From Morinoia aosen (taxonomy: Eukaryota > Arthropoda > Malacostraca > Amphipoda > Talitridae): DNA of 64,000 nucleotides. The position numbers were made by a program, and so were the translations under genes. The notes under the pieces were generated by a model. That model was given only the letters and a program-made list of their open reading frames with translations. It did no database searches and had not been told where the DNA came from. This document shows positions 44,011 to 56,700 of the stretch, one piece after another (position 1 is the stretch's first letter; every line of letters begins with the position of its first letter). The stretch is from the NCBI GenBank assembly GCA_030386875.1, contig CM059571.1, positions 25,166,355-25,230,354 of the forward strand, written 5' to 3'.

Positions 44011-45124
44011 GAAATTAGAAGCTGATGATATGAGATTTAATAATTCATATATTTTAACGTTTCCCTAAGTGATTAGAATTAGAAATCGCTGGGCTGAAAA
44101 CGTTTGACTAGACTAAATAGACCTACCAAGAGTTCTCGGTCATTCATATCATAACCCAACCTAACTTATCACAATCTAATCTCTCCTAGCTTATCGTAAC
44201 TCAAATTATTTTGAGTTTAGTATCCTGACTAATTCCAACTTAACCTATCCTAAGCCAACCCAATTTATTTCACCGTATCAGAAGCTAACCATCAGTTTAA
44301 TACAAGTTTTTAAAACGACAGTTGACCTCGCTACATGCTGTGTGAGTATAACGATGCCAAATCGACTTACTAAAACTTCGCAGCCAGCTTCACCGTTATG
44401 ATATAAAATATTTGCAAGTCCGAACACAATTAGCTTCTTGTCGTAAAGTTTTTGTTACTAGTCGATTATAAAAACCAGTGAAGGATGAAGTGCAACTCGC
44501 TGCAACGTATTGCGTTATCTAGCATAAAATTCAGATTTTGTCATCAGTGTTCATTGTTTTTCCCCTGTTCAATTATTGGAAATTAGCTTTTGTACATCTA
44601 ATTATTGAAAGCGTGACACATGTGTACGGTCGGTACACGCATGTGAATCTATCATTGAAATTTTATTTTTGTAACGAGAATAATTAACGTAGATTTCTTG
44701 ATGGGAACAAAAATCTATGCTTTCTAGTGCACACAGCATCCCTCTAAAGGTTGAAATGTAAAAATGCACTGTACTATAATTAATGAGGTTTGTTTGAACT
44801 GAAAAACGACTGAGCGAGAACAACGGAGAAAAAACCTATTTATTTTCGGGATTGAGGTGCGATTGAAATGAAGCAGCAAAAGACCAATGCAGCCGTAGTG
44901 AAGACAATATGTAAAGTATTTTGCATACTTTCTTATATGTCCACCAGTCCCATTGAAATGTGAAAACGCTAGTAAAAAGGACAAAGTTGTAGGGGTCCCG
45001 TAGCCAAAACTACACTGTCATATTGAGATGCAGGAAATTTCATAAAGTGAGGACAACGCTAATGCCCAACTGCAGTAGAAAAGAGATTCGTGAATCGAGA
45101 AGCAGCAAATTCTCTTAATGCTCC
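44011..45124. other. Unique DNA with a CCTAA-like tract
   Basis: From about 44150 to 44270 the sequence is unusually rich in CCAACCTAAC, CTATCCTAAGCC and similar words, a decayed CCTAA-type theme that resembles, but does not repeat like, the arthropod telomere motif. Otherwise nothing is recognised. Confidence 0.35.
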
Positions 45125-45196
45125 CGCAAGATAGGCTGCTGTAAAAATACCATTGAAACTCGCAAGATAGGCTGCTTTAAAAATACCATTGAAACT
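45125..45196. repeat. 36-bp tandem duplication
   Basis: Two adjacent copies of a segment starting CGCAAGATAGGCTGCT and ending ACCATTGAAACT (45125-45160, 45161-45196), differing at one base (GTAAAA against TTAAAA). Confidence 0.9.
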
Positions 45197-45866
45197 GACC
45201 TAACCATCAACTCATTAAATATGCGTAGAGGGTCTAAAACTTGAATGAACTTCGTAGACCGAGTTTACGTTGCATCCAATTAAAAACAAATCTTCCGCAC
45301 ACGTCTAAATGTCCCTTGTCAGTGCAAGAGAACGTAATTCATACACGAATTTACAAGTCAAACAGAAAAGATTTAGTAGGGCTATGGTCTTTATTATAGA
45401 AGCTTAAGCAAGTTTTACGATCTTGAATCTCATCGAGTTCTCATGGTGGTCAACTCAATGCTTTATTGGGAAAGAACAAATTTGAGTTAGTTTAATTTGA
45501 TTCTGCCAACGATGTTTCGGAATTTTTTTCTGAGAAAGAAAGGCTGATATGAGAAACCTAACGAAGTAAGGTCGAAACGTAGCAAAGGTAATTGAAATTC
45601 TTATGTAAAACTTGCAAACCAGAGCAAGGAACTAAAAGACAAGATCAGTAAGAGAATCAAGTTCTAACCTCCGTCAAAATCGTGACGCGTATTCGTGGCT
45701 TGTCTCAACAGCCCACCGTCTTCTGCATCTTGTAGGCAAATAATGAGATCTAAATATGTAATATGAAGACGAGTAGGGGGCGCGCTAGAGGAGACACCGA
45801 TAAGGCAGAAACGGCATCCACTACCCAGGGGTGGATTGGAAGGGGACTCCACTGCTATCGGAAAAC
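45197..45866. other. Unique DNA, no gene recognised
   Basis: Nothing identifiable up to the hAT-like element. Confidence 0.4.
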
Positions 45867-46535
45867 GCCCGAAGTAGAGATGTGACTAAAAAAAACCATG
45901 CCGTTTTTAAAAAAAAACACGTTTTTTACAAAAAAAACCGTGGCCAAAAAAAACGTGGATATATATTTTTTTTATATTTTGTCAGAAAATAACTCAGCAA
46001 GAAAAAGAACCACATTACATTATTGGTTTTCATGTCAAATTACAAAATAAATCAGCATACTTCTTAATTGATGGTTTTCTATGGTTTTATTAAATTTTTT
46101 ATTTCCTGCGGTTTCATGCTTTGATATTTTGTTTATTTTACAATACATGTGAATGACCTTCAACTCCCAAAATGGTGTGTTATAACATATCTTTACTTAT
46201 GGTTGATAGAGATGTGACTAAAAAACCATGCTATTTTTTAAAAAAAATATCATTTATACAAAATTATGAATAAAAACCATGGATATTAATATATTTGTGA
46301 CCTTAAAAATCCAATGCTGTGTTTTTTAAAACATTGTTTTTTTAAAAGAAAAATCTTGACTAAAAAAACATGGCTATTATATTTTGTGGGACCAAAGAAA
46401 TTATCAAAAAAAATATTTAAAAAAAATCATGACTAAAAAACACGGATATAAATATCAGGAAAGTTATTTTCCTTTATTCGAATTGTCTTTAGAAACTTAT
46501 AAACAAAGAATGCTGTTAATATTGAAATCATGTTT

Positions 46536-46786
46536 ATTAGAACTGTACTAGGTCTTAGAATATAATATCTACAAAGAATCTATTCACTCAATAAAACCTT
46601 TCGGAGACCAGCCCCATCCTCAGTCATTCTGTAAAATTTGGTGAAATGGACAATGAGTTTTCACTGTTCCTTTGAAAAACATTTTACTGAATGACTTACT
46701 GAGGATGGAGCTAGTCTCCGAAAGGTTTTATAGACTGGATAGATTCTTTGTGGATATTTTATTCTAAGACCTGGTACGGTTCTAAT
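46536..46786. repeat. Hairpin nested in the hAT-like element
   Basis: The left arm (46536-46637) and right arm (46681-46786) are inverted copies around a 43-bp loop: ATTAGAACTGTACTAGGTC against GACCTGGTACGGTTCTAAT, and AATAAAACCTTTCGGAGAC against GTCTCCGAAAGGTTTTATA. The arms differ from the surrounding AT-rich units, suggesting a separate insertion or captured DNA. Confidence 0.88.
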
Positions 46787-47208
46787 GGATATTAATATAT
46801 CTTATGTGACCAAAAAATCCATGCTGTTTTTTGAATGTTTTTGTTACAAAAAAGTCATGACTAAAAAACACGGATATTAATATACTTTATTTTACCAAAA
46901 ACAACTATGCTGTTTTTTGAAAAACATCTTTTTTACAGAAAAATCATGATTAAAAAATGTGGATATTAATATATTTTATGTGCTAAAAAAAACCATGGTG
47001 AATTTTTTTGAATCATGTTTTCTTCACTAAACAAATCATGACTAAAAAACATGGATATTAATGACTTTGTGAAAAAACATGGTTTTTAAAATGTCATGTT
47101 TTTTGGTCAGATAAAATTTAATAACACTCATGTTTTTTGTAAAAATTCTTTTTTCAAAAAGCATGGTTTTTTGTCACATAAAATAAATTAATATCCATGT
47201 TTTTTTAC

Positions 47209-47488
47209 ATATTAGATTAGTCAGTTTTAGCCTCCCTACCCAGCATCAAACGCAATCCAAAGAGAGGAAGGAAGATTATGAAACAAGATCAAAGTTGAAG
47301 AAGACAGTAGACAGTAGTAGGTGCTGAAAAACAGACAGCAGTAAACCGAAAAAAGGTGGTCCTCAACATAACAAAAATATTTTATTTCAATAAAAGGGAG
47401 GCCTACCTAACTCTCAGCTTGGGCCCTCACATTGTACCCCTGGGAGCGCTAGTTCCCATAGATACAATAATTGTATCCCCATGAGGGG
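47209..47488 (-). repeat. Family A SINE-like repeat, copy 16 (only minus-strand copy)
   Basis: Read on the minus strand it has CCCCTCATGGGG, GATACAATTATTGTATC, TATGGGAACTAGCGCTCCCA, GTGAGGGCCCAAGCTGAGAG, TTAGGTAGGCC, TTTTTTCGGTTTACTGC and TTTTTCAGCACCTACTACTG, then jumps from TTGTTTCATAA to TCTTCCTTCCTCTCTTTGG, with about 80 bp missing, and ends GGTAGGGAGGCTAAAACTGA. It lies near the centre of the hAT-like palindrome and is inserted in it. Flanking A-rich words (TAAAAAAACA-like) may be target-site duplications but are not distinctive in this context. Confidence 0.88.
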
Positions 47489-48093
47489 TGTTTTTTTTTA
47501 AAGAAGTCGTGACCAAAAAATGAATAATAATAACTTTTAAATAAAAAAACATGTTTTAAAAAAAACAATGATTTTTTGGTAACAAAATATGTTAATATGC
47601 ATGATTTTATGACACAATTTTTTATGAAAAATACATAATATAAAACAGCATGGTTTTTTGGTTGCATAAAATATATTCATATCCAGGTTTTCTTATACAT
47701 CATTGTTTGTAAAAAACATTTTTTAAAAAACAGCATGGGATTTTTTAGGTCTCGTAAATATATTCATGTTTTTTTGTCATGATTTTTTAGTAAAAATTTT
47801 TTTGGTCTCATTAATATATTATTCATGTTTTTTCAGTCATGATTTTTTAGTAAAAAACATGTTTTTTTTTAAAAAACTGCATGGGGCTTTTTAGGGCACA
47901 TGAAATTTATTGTTTTTTAGTCATGATTCTTAAAAAAAAAACAGCATGGTATGTTTGGTACCAGAAAATATATTAATATTCATTTTTATTAGTCAGAATT
48001 TTTTGTAAAAAACATGTTTTTTAAAAAAAAGTTTTTTTTTGGTCACCTAAAATATATTAATATCTATGGTTGTTAGTCATTTTTTTGTAATGA

Positions 48094-48415
48094 AAACATA
48101 AAAAAGAAACCATACAGTAAAAGTGATGGCAGATAGCCCACAATTACCTAGAGGAGTCTGAGAGGTACAGCAGGAGCCACAGAACTTACCACAGAACTTA
48201 TATTGATGGAGTCAAAATTCAGAGCTTATTATCTCTGCAAAGTCTGATTTTTTTGGTCACATAAAATAAAATCAGACATAGTAGAGATAGTAAGCTCTGA
48301 TTTTGACTCCATCAATATAAGTTCTATGGCTCCTGCTGTTACTCTTAGACTCCTCTAGGTAATTGTGGGTTATCTGCCACCCCTTTTACTGTATGGTTTC
48401 GTTTTAATGTTTTTA
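48094..48415. repeat. Second hairpin nested in the hAT-like element
   Basis: The left arm (about 48094-48251) and right arm (about 48267-48415) are inverted: AACCATACAGTAAAAGTG against the end of the right arm, ACAATTACCTAGAGGAGTCT against AGACTCCTCTAGGTAATTGT, and TATATTGATGGAGTCAAAAT against ATTTTGACTCCATCAATATA. The left arm has an extra local duplication (CACAGAACTTA twice). The loop is short and contains hAT-like AT-rich sequence (GGTCACATAAAATAAA). Confidence 0.9.
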
Positions 48416-48611
48416 TAACAATAAAATGACTAAAAAACATCGATATTAAGATATTTTAGGTGTCCAAAAAAAAACTAGACATATACTTAACAAAATTTAG
48501 GTGTGCAAAAAAAACAAAAAAACAACAAAAAAACACATGAAAAACACGTTTTTTTTGGCAAAAAAAAACGCAATCAAATAAAACCGATTTTTTTGCATCA
48601 CTAGCCCGAAG

Positions 48612-50749
48612 CATGACACCAAAACTCAATCAATCAGAGGTTAAATCAGTTTTCTTATCTAAATATATTCTAGAGATACATCCATGAAATTTTACATATT
48701 ATTCAGTAATATTGACTCGGCTTGGAAGAAATGGTGACTCGTCACCCACTTTATAGGCTTTTCAAGAATAAGAATAATTAACACCATAACATTTTAAACA
48801 AAAGTAAATAATTCGCGCCTCACACAATTTATTGAAATTCAAGGAGACAAAGTTTCAGCGGACCTTTGTAACTGCATTGATATACAAGTAAATAAATAGC
48901 TACTATGCTTTACATATGATACAATTCGTGTGACAAAAGAAATAACATGTTTTTTCTATTATTGATAATTATTCCACACTTTGGCACGCTATCATCCGTG
49001 GAAACTTATTTCAGCCATGAGAGACTATTTAAAACCCTCGACAATTGGGATTTACAGAAGCAGTTGAATATTTCTTGATCCCAAACAGGTATTGGCAGCA
49101 ACCCTGTTTATTTCATTGAGTGTACATTCTTTTTATGGTGTTCCTATTACGGAATCTGTGTACTCAGGCCTCGTAATTCTGCTCAGTAGTTCTCGTTTTC
49201 TCTGTGTATTGGAGATAGATTGATGCGTCACATACGAAATCATGGCTATTTGCAGCACCAGCTCCATTACGGTGAGACCTACAGCCTGGTCCTGCGCGGT
49301 TGGTCGGTGTTCCGTCGGCACGCATCAGTGGATGGCTCATAACCTTGTGATTGGCGAGCAAATTTTGTAGCTCGCTCGGTGATAGCTTTCGTCGATGCAA
49401 TTTGCCGCTTCTAACGCCCAACTCATGAGTGGAAAAGCGGCCATCACACCAACAGCGGTGGCTTGCCTTCTTGTTAGCGCCTGCGTTTGAGTATCACACG
49501 TTAGAGTAAGATAATCTTTTGACTCTCTCGTAATTGGAGTACGCGGTGTGTAACGTTTTTTTTTATTTTAACAGAATTCGAAAGTATTGATTATTTTACT
49601 TGCCTCAAAGGAAATTTCGAGGACTTCAGTAACGACTTTGCTACGGAACCGATAACTTTGATATATGAGATGCGCAATCATTGATCATCGTACAACCTGT
49701 GGCAAAACGTGAAACTAATGCCTATTCGAAAATTGCGTGAAACAATAGCTGCCGATTGAAATCGAGATCCTCTTCGATTCTAGAGGTCTGTTTTGAGTCT
49801 GATCTATTGTTTGAAACACAAAGAAAGTCTCGTGAGAGAAAGAGGGATTGCTACTCGGCTGTAAATAGCCGCACTGACGCTGCTCGGCCGATACACAATC
49901 TTGGTAGGAAGACAAAGCACGAGCGACGCGGGCTGTCATCGATTTTCCCTCATAAGCTGGGAGTGCGCAGCCGAGGGCTCGGCTGACGCAGCTTCATCGC
50001 AGGGCGGCCGTTGCCTCATCAGTCTCGTATCAAAAACCGAGCCCGTCTAATGAAACTCCTTGTAATCGTCGCAATGCGATGCGAGGCGCAAACAAGAAAA
50101 TACTCAACCCTCGAATAAAATAATTTATTGTTAGACTGACAGTTAGGAGCGTTGGGGCATGACGTAACGCTGAATGAAAAATAACTTTCCTAACAATGTT
50201 ATTAAATCCCCTAAAGTAGATTTGTTTTTCCTCAAAAATATAGGCGGTGTGTAGTTGCGGGCTCATTAATTCCTAGCCAGTGAGCAGATGACCAGAATAC
50301 GTGCTTATTGGCAACGACTTCAATTACGATGCATCTGACGCATGACGGAGGGATGCTATTATTTCAAATTATCTCGCATGTCTGATTGCTGGTGAGCTCT
50401 CAAACATACGTTATTTATATCGTTTATATCATTGGCTGTCGTGTTAGCTGGACGAAACCATCAATATGAGTTACTCGTGAGTTCAGTGAGCGGCGCTGCT
50501 AGTCAAATTAAAAAGTGTAGCCATGTCCAATAATTTTGGAGTAGAGCTTTGGTTTGGAGTTATTAGAAATGCTGTTCAAATGACAATCAGGACTAGAACA
50601 GTAACGAGCGACAACTAGTCTGAGCATAAATCTTGTAAACATTTTAAAATATTCAGCTAGATATTTCTATAGGCTTCTACTTCGAGACATAACATTATCT
50701 CCAGTAATGGCTTGGGCGCGTACTTGACCTTGGAAAACGTGTGATTCAC
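48612..50749. other. 2.1-kb stretch without recognisable genes
   Basis: Unique DNA. Minus-strand frames at 49133-49421 and frames around 49715-49986 on both strands are anonymous. Confidence 0.4.
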
Positions 50750-51130
50750 CCCTCAGGGACATCGACTAAGCAATATGTTTAGGATAGTTGGGGTTTTCTA
50801 TCTTGCGCAATTAATGGGGATAGACACCTCAAGAGAAAATTGTTAGTTTACCTCAGGTATAGATACGCCTTTGGGACTTTTATCTTTCGAGCCCATTTTA
50901 TTTGTTTCAGTTTTCATACCTTATTCGCTATCTCTTGATTATATTTTTATGTATGTATCGTTTTCCTCTTTCTTCTTTAATTGCATTTGAATGCGCAATG
51001 TTTCATAAACGGAAACACACATTGTGGATAGTTTCTCTGTTTTCTTCAGTCCATACCAAATGACCCCTTCTTTTCGCCCTCTTTAAACCGCTGTTGTTGT
51101 GGCTGAGTCTAAAACTAATGTATAACAATA
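50750..51130 (+). repeat. Old, diverged family A-like copy (copy 17)
   Basis: The head CCCCTCAGGGACATCG, then CCTCAGGTATAGATACGCC, ATCTCTTGATTATATTTTTA, GCGCAATGTTTCATAAACGG (long-form region, with GGAAACACACATTGTGG), CCATACCAAATGACCCC and GTTGTTGTGGCTGAG with AAAACTAATGTATAAC at the end. The order is right but divergence is high. Confidence 0.55.
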
Positions 51131-53216
51131 AGTGAGTTCTGTTAAGTAAATTTCATTTCAGTGGAACTACGCGATCTGTGAATATTCAGCCAAGGTACAG
51201 AAATAATGCTATCATTATGTGTTGAGTACAAGGCGGCCAGATTGATTCTTTTCTGTCTAAAGTTCTTATGGTGAGGTTTCTTCCTCAAAAATGTGATCAT
51301 AAATGTCACTAAACATGTGTCAACCTGGCGGGTCTGCCGAATGCTGAGCGGTCTCTACGGTTACATTTTATTTCGAAAAGAACCATCAACACAAAAAGGC
51401 CAACCTGATTACCTTAGTTTACCATTAGTGGTCGACTCATTGCTTCAGTTTTGCATGCTAACACTTACCGATGTGACTGAACAAACTTGTTTCCTTGTTG
51501 CAAAATATGTCCTTTCAATGTTCGTGGTCTTATTGGCGTATTATGGAACATGAAAACTCTAGAAAAAAGTTATGCAGTATGATCATTTTAAATTCACGTT
51601 CGCATATATGAAAGTTGACATATATATAAATTTTAATTCATATTTGAACTTTATATTTTCATTTTATCGATGACGGTTTTTTGTTCACGCATCTGGATAA
51701 TATTTGATACTGAAAAACACGAGGGTAATCTTTTCTTGACCAAGGCGTGTAAAATGAATAATTCAAGATTTGTGTGAAAGTTTTTGCTTTAAAAAAAGTT
51801 CACTTATTCCGTTCACTATGTTTAATTCTTACATTGAAAGAGGCAGTGAATATACAATGGCAATTTGCTCAATTTTTCAGGGATAAAATATCCATCCTTC
51901 GTCTTTATTTCCCTGTCTTAGATTCAAACGCTTGCACAAAAAATACTTCTTTGCTCGAATGACTTACAAAATTTTCTGCCTGCACAATTAAATATGCGTT
52001 TTTTTCCCAGCAGTCGTGTTTCCGACTTGCTATCGTCGTACATACTAAAATTTTGCCAACTGAGTTTTGTAACTGTGAAGGTTGCAGGAGCTTGTTTCAC
52101 CTCTTGTTTGCAAATCGTTAGGAAAAAACACGCATGCCTCGACATGAACACGAGAAATTGTGCTGGAAACCTACGGTTATTACTCCTAAAGTTTCATTTG
52201 CTCTCATTCTTCCATTGTTAACGTGGCAGCTTCCGTGTATGATCAAGCGTTTCACTCGTCGCACTAAACGTTTCTCCCGAAATTTTGACGTTTCTCCCGA
52301 AAATCCAGATGACAAAAAATTTTGTAATTTCATTTTTCCATTTCTTTTTTTTTTTTTTTTTTTCCCGCGTCCTCTGGCACTATTTCGTTCTACTTGTCTC
52401 ATTAAAAAGTAATAACACGACACTTCATTTGGTAATTGATGAATGAATATCACGGTTATGGTTCGCAGATATGGATCTGTGTAAAATGTGTCTATTTTCT
52501 TTTTCGACAAATTCCCAGTTTGGGCGCAGTTTCACAGTTACCAAACATAACAAAGCCTGGCTGTGTTAGCTCGTTATTCACGCTGAGCGACCTGCAAAAG
52601 CTCTCTGGTTGGCTCCCTCGGATTCTTCGCTTCCCAAAAGTCATCTCTGCTTTCATTTCCGTCAGTCACTTCCGAAAAAGCCAGCTTCTTACTCGTTTTT
52701 TTCTTCTGAGAATGAAAGTACTTTTTTGTTTTTCGTTCTTGATATGTTCTCCAGATTAAAGAATTGGCCGCTGGTTTTTTCCTTTTTTGCGAAGACTCCT
52801 TTAAGATGTTCAAAGGGCTTAGTTTTAAATCGAGAGGCTAAGGAGGCTTTGTTTCTACGGATTACTAAATGCTAAACTACACTTTGATTAAAGACTTGCG
52901 ATGCGTATTGAGAAGATGCCTCCTCTAAACAAGAGCTCTGCTGTTGTCACCCGTTGGAATTGCTTGTGTGAAACTAAATCGTAAGCTCTCTTTCCTCATT
53001 GAACGGTTACGTATGCAATGAACCAGCGTGTTATTCTAATTGACCAAACGCTGTACGTTCACTGGTTTTATAAATACACATCTTTTACTGATGCACTGTA
53101 GTGCTACTAACAAACTGGACGTGTTTTAGGGCGCTACACTCCGTTCACTTCCAATATGGTAAGCTTTCTCAAAATATCTTTAAAAATCAGTAATTTGAAA
53201 ATATATGAAGTCTACA
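51131..53216. other. 2.1-kb stretch without recognisable genes
   Basis: Unique DNA with a T-run near 52345-52365. Overlapping frames on both strands at 52118-52875 are low-complexity (Lys/Arg- or Phe-rich) and look like chance. Confidence 0.4.
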
Positions 53217-53785
53217 TGGTACGTGTCTCAAAAAATGTACCCATGCTTTAACTGTCGCTAACATGCTGCTTTTTTAAAATATTTGGTGTATTTAATTCAT
53301 CACTAGTTAGCATGTCAAGAAATCAACGTTACTTGAAAGAGAGAAAGTTTGTCCTGAAATGTTATTGGACGACTGAAAATTCAATTGAAGTGCCAAGACG
53401 ATTCAGAACTGAATTGGCAAAACCGCCACCAACGCACTGGACCATTACTCGCACCATAGATAAATTTGAAGCAAAAGGAACCTCTCGCCCATAGACTTTT
53501 TTCTAGGGTATCTTACCTTATCTTATCAAAGTTTATCGCACCAGACCATGAACAATTGATGCATTGATATTGGAAATCGAAAGACAATGTTGCGATATTC
53601 TTAATGACCTGTTTCGTGACGCTTGCGAATCCCTGTTATAGAATCATCAATTTGAATATTTGACAACATGATTCTTCAATTACATTTGTCTTCTGTACTC
53701 GAAGCCATTCCATTTCACTCCATGCTCATAGATAATGCTTTGCTCGACATTCAAAGTGTTTGTACAATTTTTGAGACACCCGGTA
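53217..53785 (+). mobile_element. Deletion derivative of a DUF4817-type mariner/IS630 element
   Basis: A 569-bp element with inverted ends. GTGTCTCAAAAAATGTAC at 53223-53240 matches the reverse complement of 53762-53779 at 17 of 18 positions. The right end reads TACCGGGTGTCTC inwards, a common IS630/mariner-type end, and TA follows at 53786-53787, with CA at the left. It retains the two ends of a transposase gene but lacks the centre, so it is a MITE caught early in its origin. Confidence 0.78.
53312..53671 (+). pseudogene. Transposase remnant, N-terminal DUF4817-like HTH plus C-terminal tail
   Basis: Residues 1-60 (53312-53494) resemble the DUF4817 helix-turn-helix domain found at the N terminus of many arthropod transposases: LKERKFVLKCYWTTENSIEV, RRFRTELAKPPPT, then TIDKFEAKGT. 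The frame stops just after KGTSRP. Downstream, 53561-53671 in another frame gives ALILEIERQCCDILNDLF, RDACESLL, a stop, and NHQFEYL, which resembles the typical C terminus of these proteins (a Cys-containing helix and a final QFE-Y/H-L motif). The DDE catalytic core between them is absent. Confidence 0.7.
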
Positions 53786-56700
53786 TACGATATGAAATTA
53801 CATCATTGATAACTTACATCATTGATAACAACGTAGTTTTTATCACTGAGCTCAACGAGGTTATGATCAGGACGCGAGTCAGACTTTACGAAAACTTTTC
53901 AAATCTAGCAACTTTCATGCATTCCTAATTTTTTTAGCGAGTTATGAAGGCAAAACGCAAAATACGATGACTTTGCTATTGTTTCAAAAGCACCTAAAGC
54001 TGATTTACAGCAACTGATTTTGAAATAGTTTGTGGAAAATAGCTTCCATATTTTTGGGTAGATTGTGTAAATTTACATGATATTTTGTAAGAACCGCTGT
54101 GTCGTACGACGTCTCACTTATACCACAATTTACAACCATTGACACGATACTCACGTCTCCAAAAATACTTAAAATCGGCAAAGGCCGTTTGTGTTGCGCG
54201 GATGCTGTGAATGGGCTTGATGTGAATAATTTCTGTGAGCTCAAGTGTGTGTACTTTGCCGACTGCGAAATTTGCTACGGAGAAGCGAGTGCAAAGGATA
54301 GCAGACTTTTAATGGTAATTTTTCTAAGCTTATTAGTTTCCGATGATTTATTTTATGTGCGAAGGCTCTTTTTGGCCACTATTTCGAGTTACTTGTGAGT
54401 TGTTGCCTTACTATATGCTAACTGAAGCTACTCGCTTTGATTTGATATGTGTTATTTCTCCTGTGAAGACACTTTGAGCTGCTTACAACTCTCGGCCATT
54501 CACTCGGACTAACGACCTGCGCAAGTTTCAGGACAAGGCTGGAAACTTTGTGCTCATCGTTTGCTTGAATTTTACATTTGTTTGCCGAGTTTAGGAGAAC
54601 CAATAAAGTTGAGCCTCGCTCAGAATTTGTACGGACTCTGCCGTGAAGCGCAAAATCTTCGCGTCGTGACCAAATCGAGTGATTGGCTCGCTTGGAATTG
54701 TTTCAAATCTTTTCAATGGAATTTGAGTAAAGGAAATGGACTTCAAAGGAATCACAATTTGTAAAAAAGAACTCCGTATCAACTATTTTTCTTGTACGTT
54801 TATTATAATAGCAAACGCATCATTATTCCTTATTAGATTTTCGTATTTAATACACATACATCACACCTTTTAAATTTCATTTCATAACGAAGACGACGAA
54901 CATCTTAACGAGATTTCAGATAGCCATTCGAATGATTGGTTCTCTGAAAACTGCAAAATTTTCTGTAGCTCACGAATTGCTATGTATTTGAGCAAAAATG
55001 TAAGGAATTGGAACAGCCCTCGATCGTGAAGCTCCCGCCCATAGAACTTAGCCCTCAAATACGTCAATGATCCACATGACGACCATCGGTCGACAGAAAT
55101 TGTCCCCATATTTTTTATCAGTCCTGCATTAAGGTCTTCACAAAGACATAGAAAATCGTAAAATCCAAGGTCTCTTAAAATCTACGGGACCAGACTTCGT
55201 CGTCGACTGCCTCTGGGCCAGTCTAATACTAATAATTTTTGTCTGGAAATGCCGTACCATCGACGGTAACGACTCGCAGGCTTTCTCTCGATCTGCTTAC
55301 TACGCGCCCGTAAATTCAAATCCTTTCTCTTCAACAGCTGTAGGTGAAGATTAACCCGAATATACGCAGTAATGATGTCTTAATTTGGTTAAATCTTGCC
55401 TGTTTGGTCAATTTCTTGTTAGCAGTTCCTAGTGCTCGGTAGAAATAGCTTAGGTATCAATCGACGATCATCTTTTCTTTTACTCCTATGTAATGTAGTA
55501 CACTTGGCTAATTTACTCATACAATGATAATTTTCTCCTGAAGGGTACTCGTTAGTTTGCAGTGACGTGAATGAGGAAAGTACATTATTTTTGCTAAATT
55601 GTTGAATCTCAATCGTCAATTTTATTTTGCTAGAACAAATGGGGACAGTCCTTAATTCCAGTGTCTTTTGAAAGAAATGAACTGAAGTTCCATGGCGCGA
55701 TTGAAGCGTTTGAAATTTAGGTTTAGGTTTTAAATTGTACCAACTCGACTGAGTTGATTCATATTTTGAGCAGAGGAAGTTTTGTTATAAATTAATTCAA
55801 CTCTGAAATGAACGACGTTTTGAATGAAAATTATTTCGATTTCTAACTTAGTTTCGATTTTCAATGGGCAGATGAATTCGATTTCTTTATTTATTTTTCA
55901 CGCGTTTCATCGGCTAGAAGCTAACAATTTGAAGCTCTTGCAATTATTTTGAGGTTTTGTCATAGAAATAATTTTCTTAACGTATCGAGCCAAAACAATG
56001 AAGGTCTCCCTAACGTAAGTATTAGTCAAAATTTTCTCAGTTGTGATAGCTATAGATCTAACTAAAAGTCTAAGCAAAATTAATTAGTTCATCATTTTCT
56101 ACTTCGTATTCTTACGTTCAGTTTTAAACTTCTCTGAACTGAAATGTCGGAGAAGAAGAGCAATGATCTCTCTTTAGTTGCTGCAATCTTTTAGATGTAA
56201 TGGTCCTCCCATAAAAGAAGTCGTTGAAATCCAATTCTGCCCTCTTTGGATTTGTCTCACGGCTCGTCCAATTTTTTTTGCATGAGATATGAGGTAAACC
56301 TCACGATGTTGGCAGTTTTGATGTGTCACGTGTTCAGCGAAGTATTGCATTGTCTGCGTTGTTGTTTCCTTAATTTGTTTATGTAAGCATTCAACACTTT
56401 TGGAAACTCGATATGAAAGTAGAGTGCAAAAAAAGTTTCTTCAGAATTTCGTATTTACTTATGATTGCATATTTCACTGAACCCGCTATGATTTTTTTTA
56501 CCTAGATGTGGTTGTGATGTATTACAACATCACTGATGGAACTAACTTCTGTAATATTTAATATAGATTTAGCTCCACAGTGTCTTTTCATAAAATTGAA
56601 TTATGTCCATTCTTTTCGAGTATAAAGACTGGTTTGCACCCGTATTTTGAACATCGTTGTTGCTTGCTTAAGCTGGATTCTAGGTTCCAAATTTATGGGC

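Larger units (their letters stand above)
45875..48603. mobile_element. hAT-like foldback element (2.73 kb) with 8-bp target duplication
   Basis: An exact 8-bp duplication, GCCCGAAG, flanks it (45867-45874 and 48604-48611). The ends are inverted: TAGAGATG at the left and CATCACTA (reverse complement TAGTGATG) at the right. An 8-bp duplication with a TAG-GATG type end is typical of hAT transposons. The interior is very AT-rich and built from degenerate units that include GACTAAAAAACATGG, ATATTAATATATTTTATGTG, AAAAAACCATGCTG and AAAACATGTTTTTT. Units run in one orientation from the left end to about 47090 and in the opposite orientation from about 47130 to the right end, so the whole element is one imperfect palindrome. 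It contains two well-defined hairpins and a family A insertion. There is no coding capacity. Confidence 0.8.

Noticed and set aside
44150-44270. Telomere-type (CCTAA)n tract
   Set aside because: The words are suggestive but do not repeat in tandem; it is only a biased composition.
45875-48603. AT-rich region as a replication origin or centromeric satellite
   Set aside because: The 8-bp flanking duplication and inverted ends show that it is an inserted transposon.
52118-52875. Cluster of overlapping frames as an exon
   Set aside because: Low-complexity Lys/Arg- or Phe-rich translations around a T-run; open on both strands.
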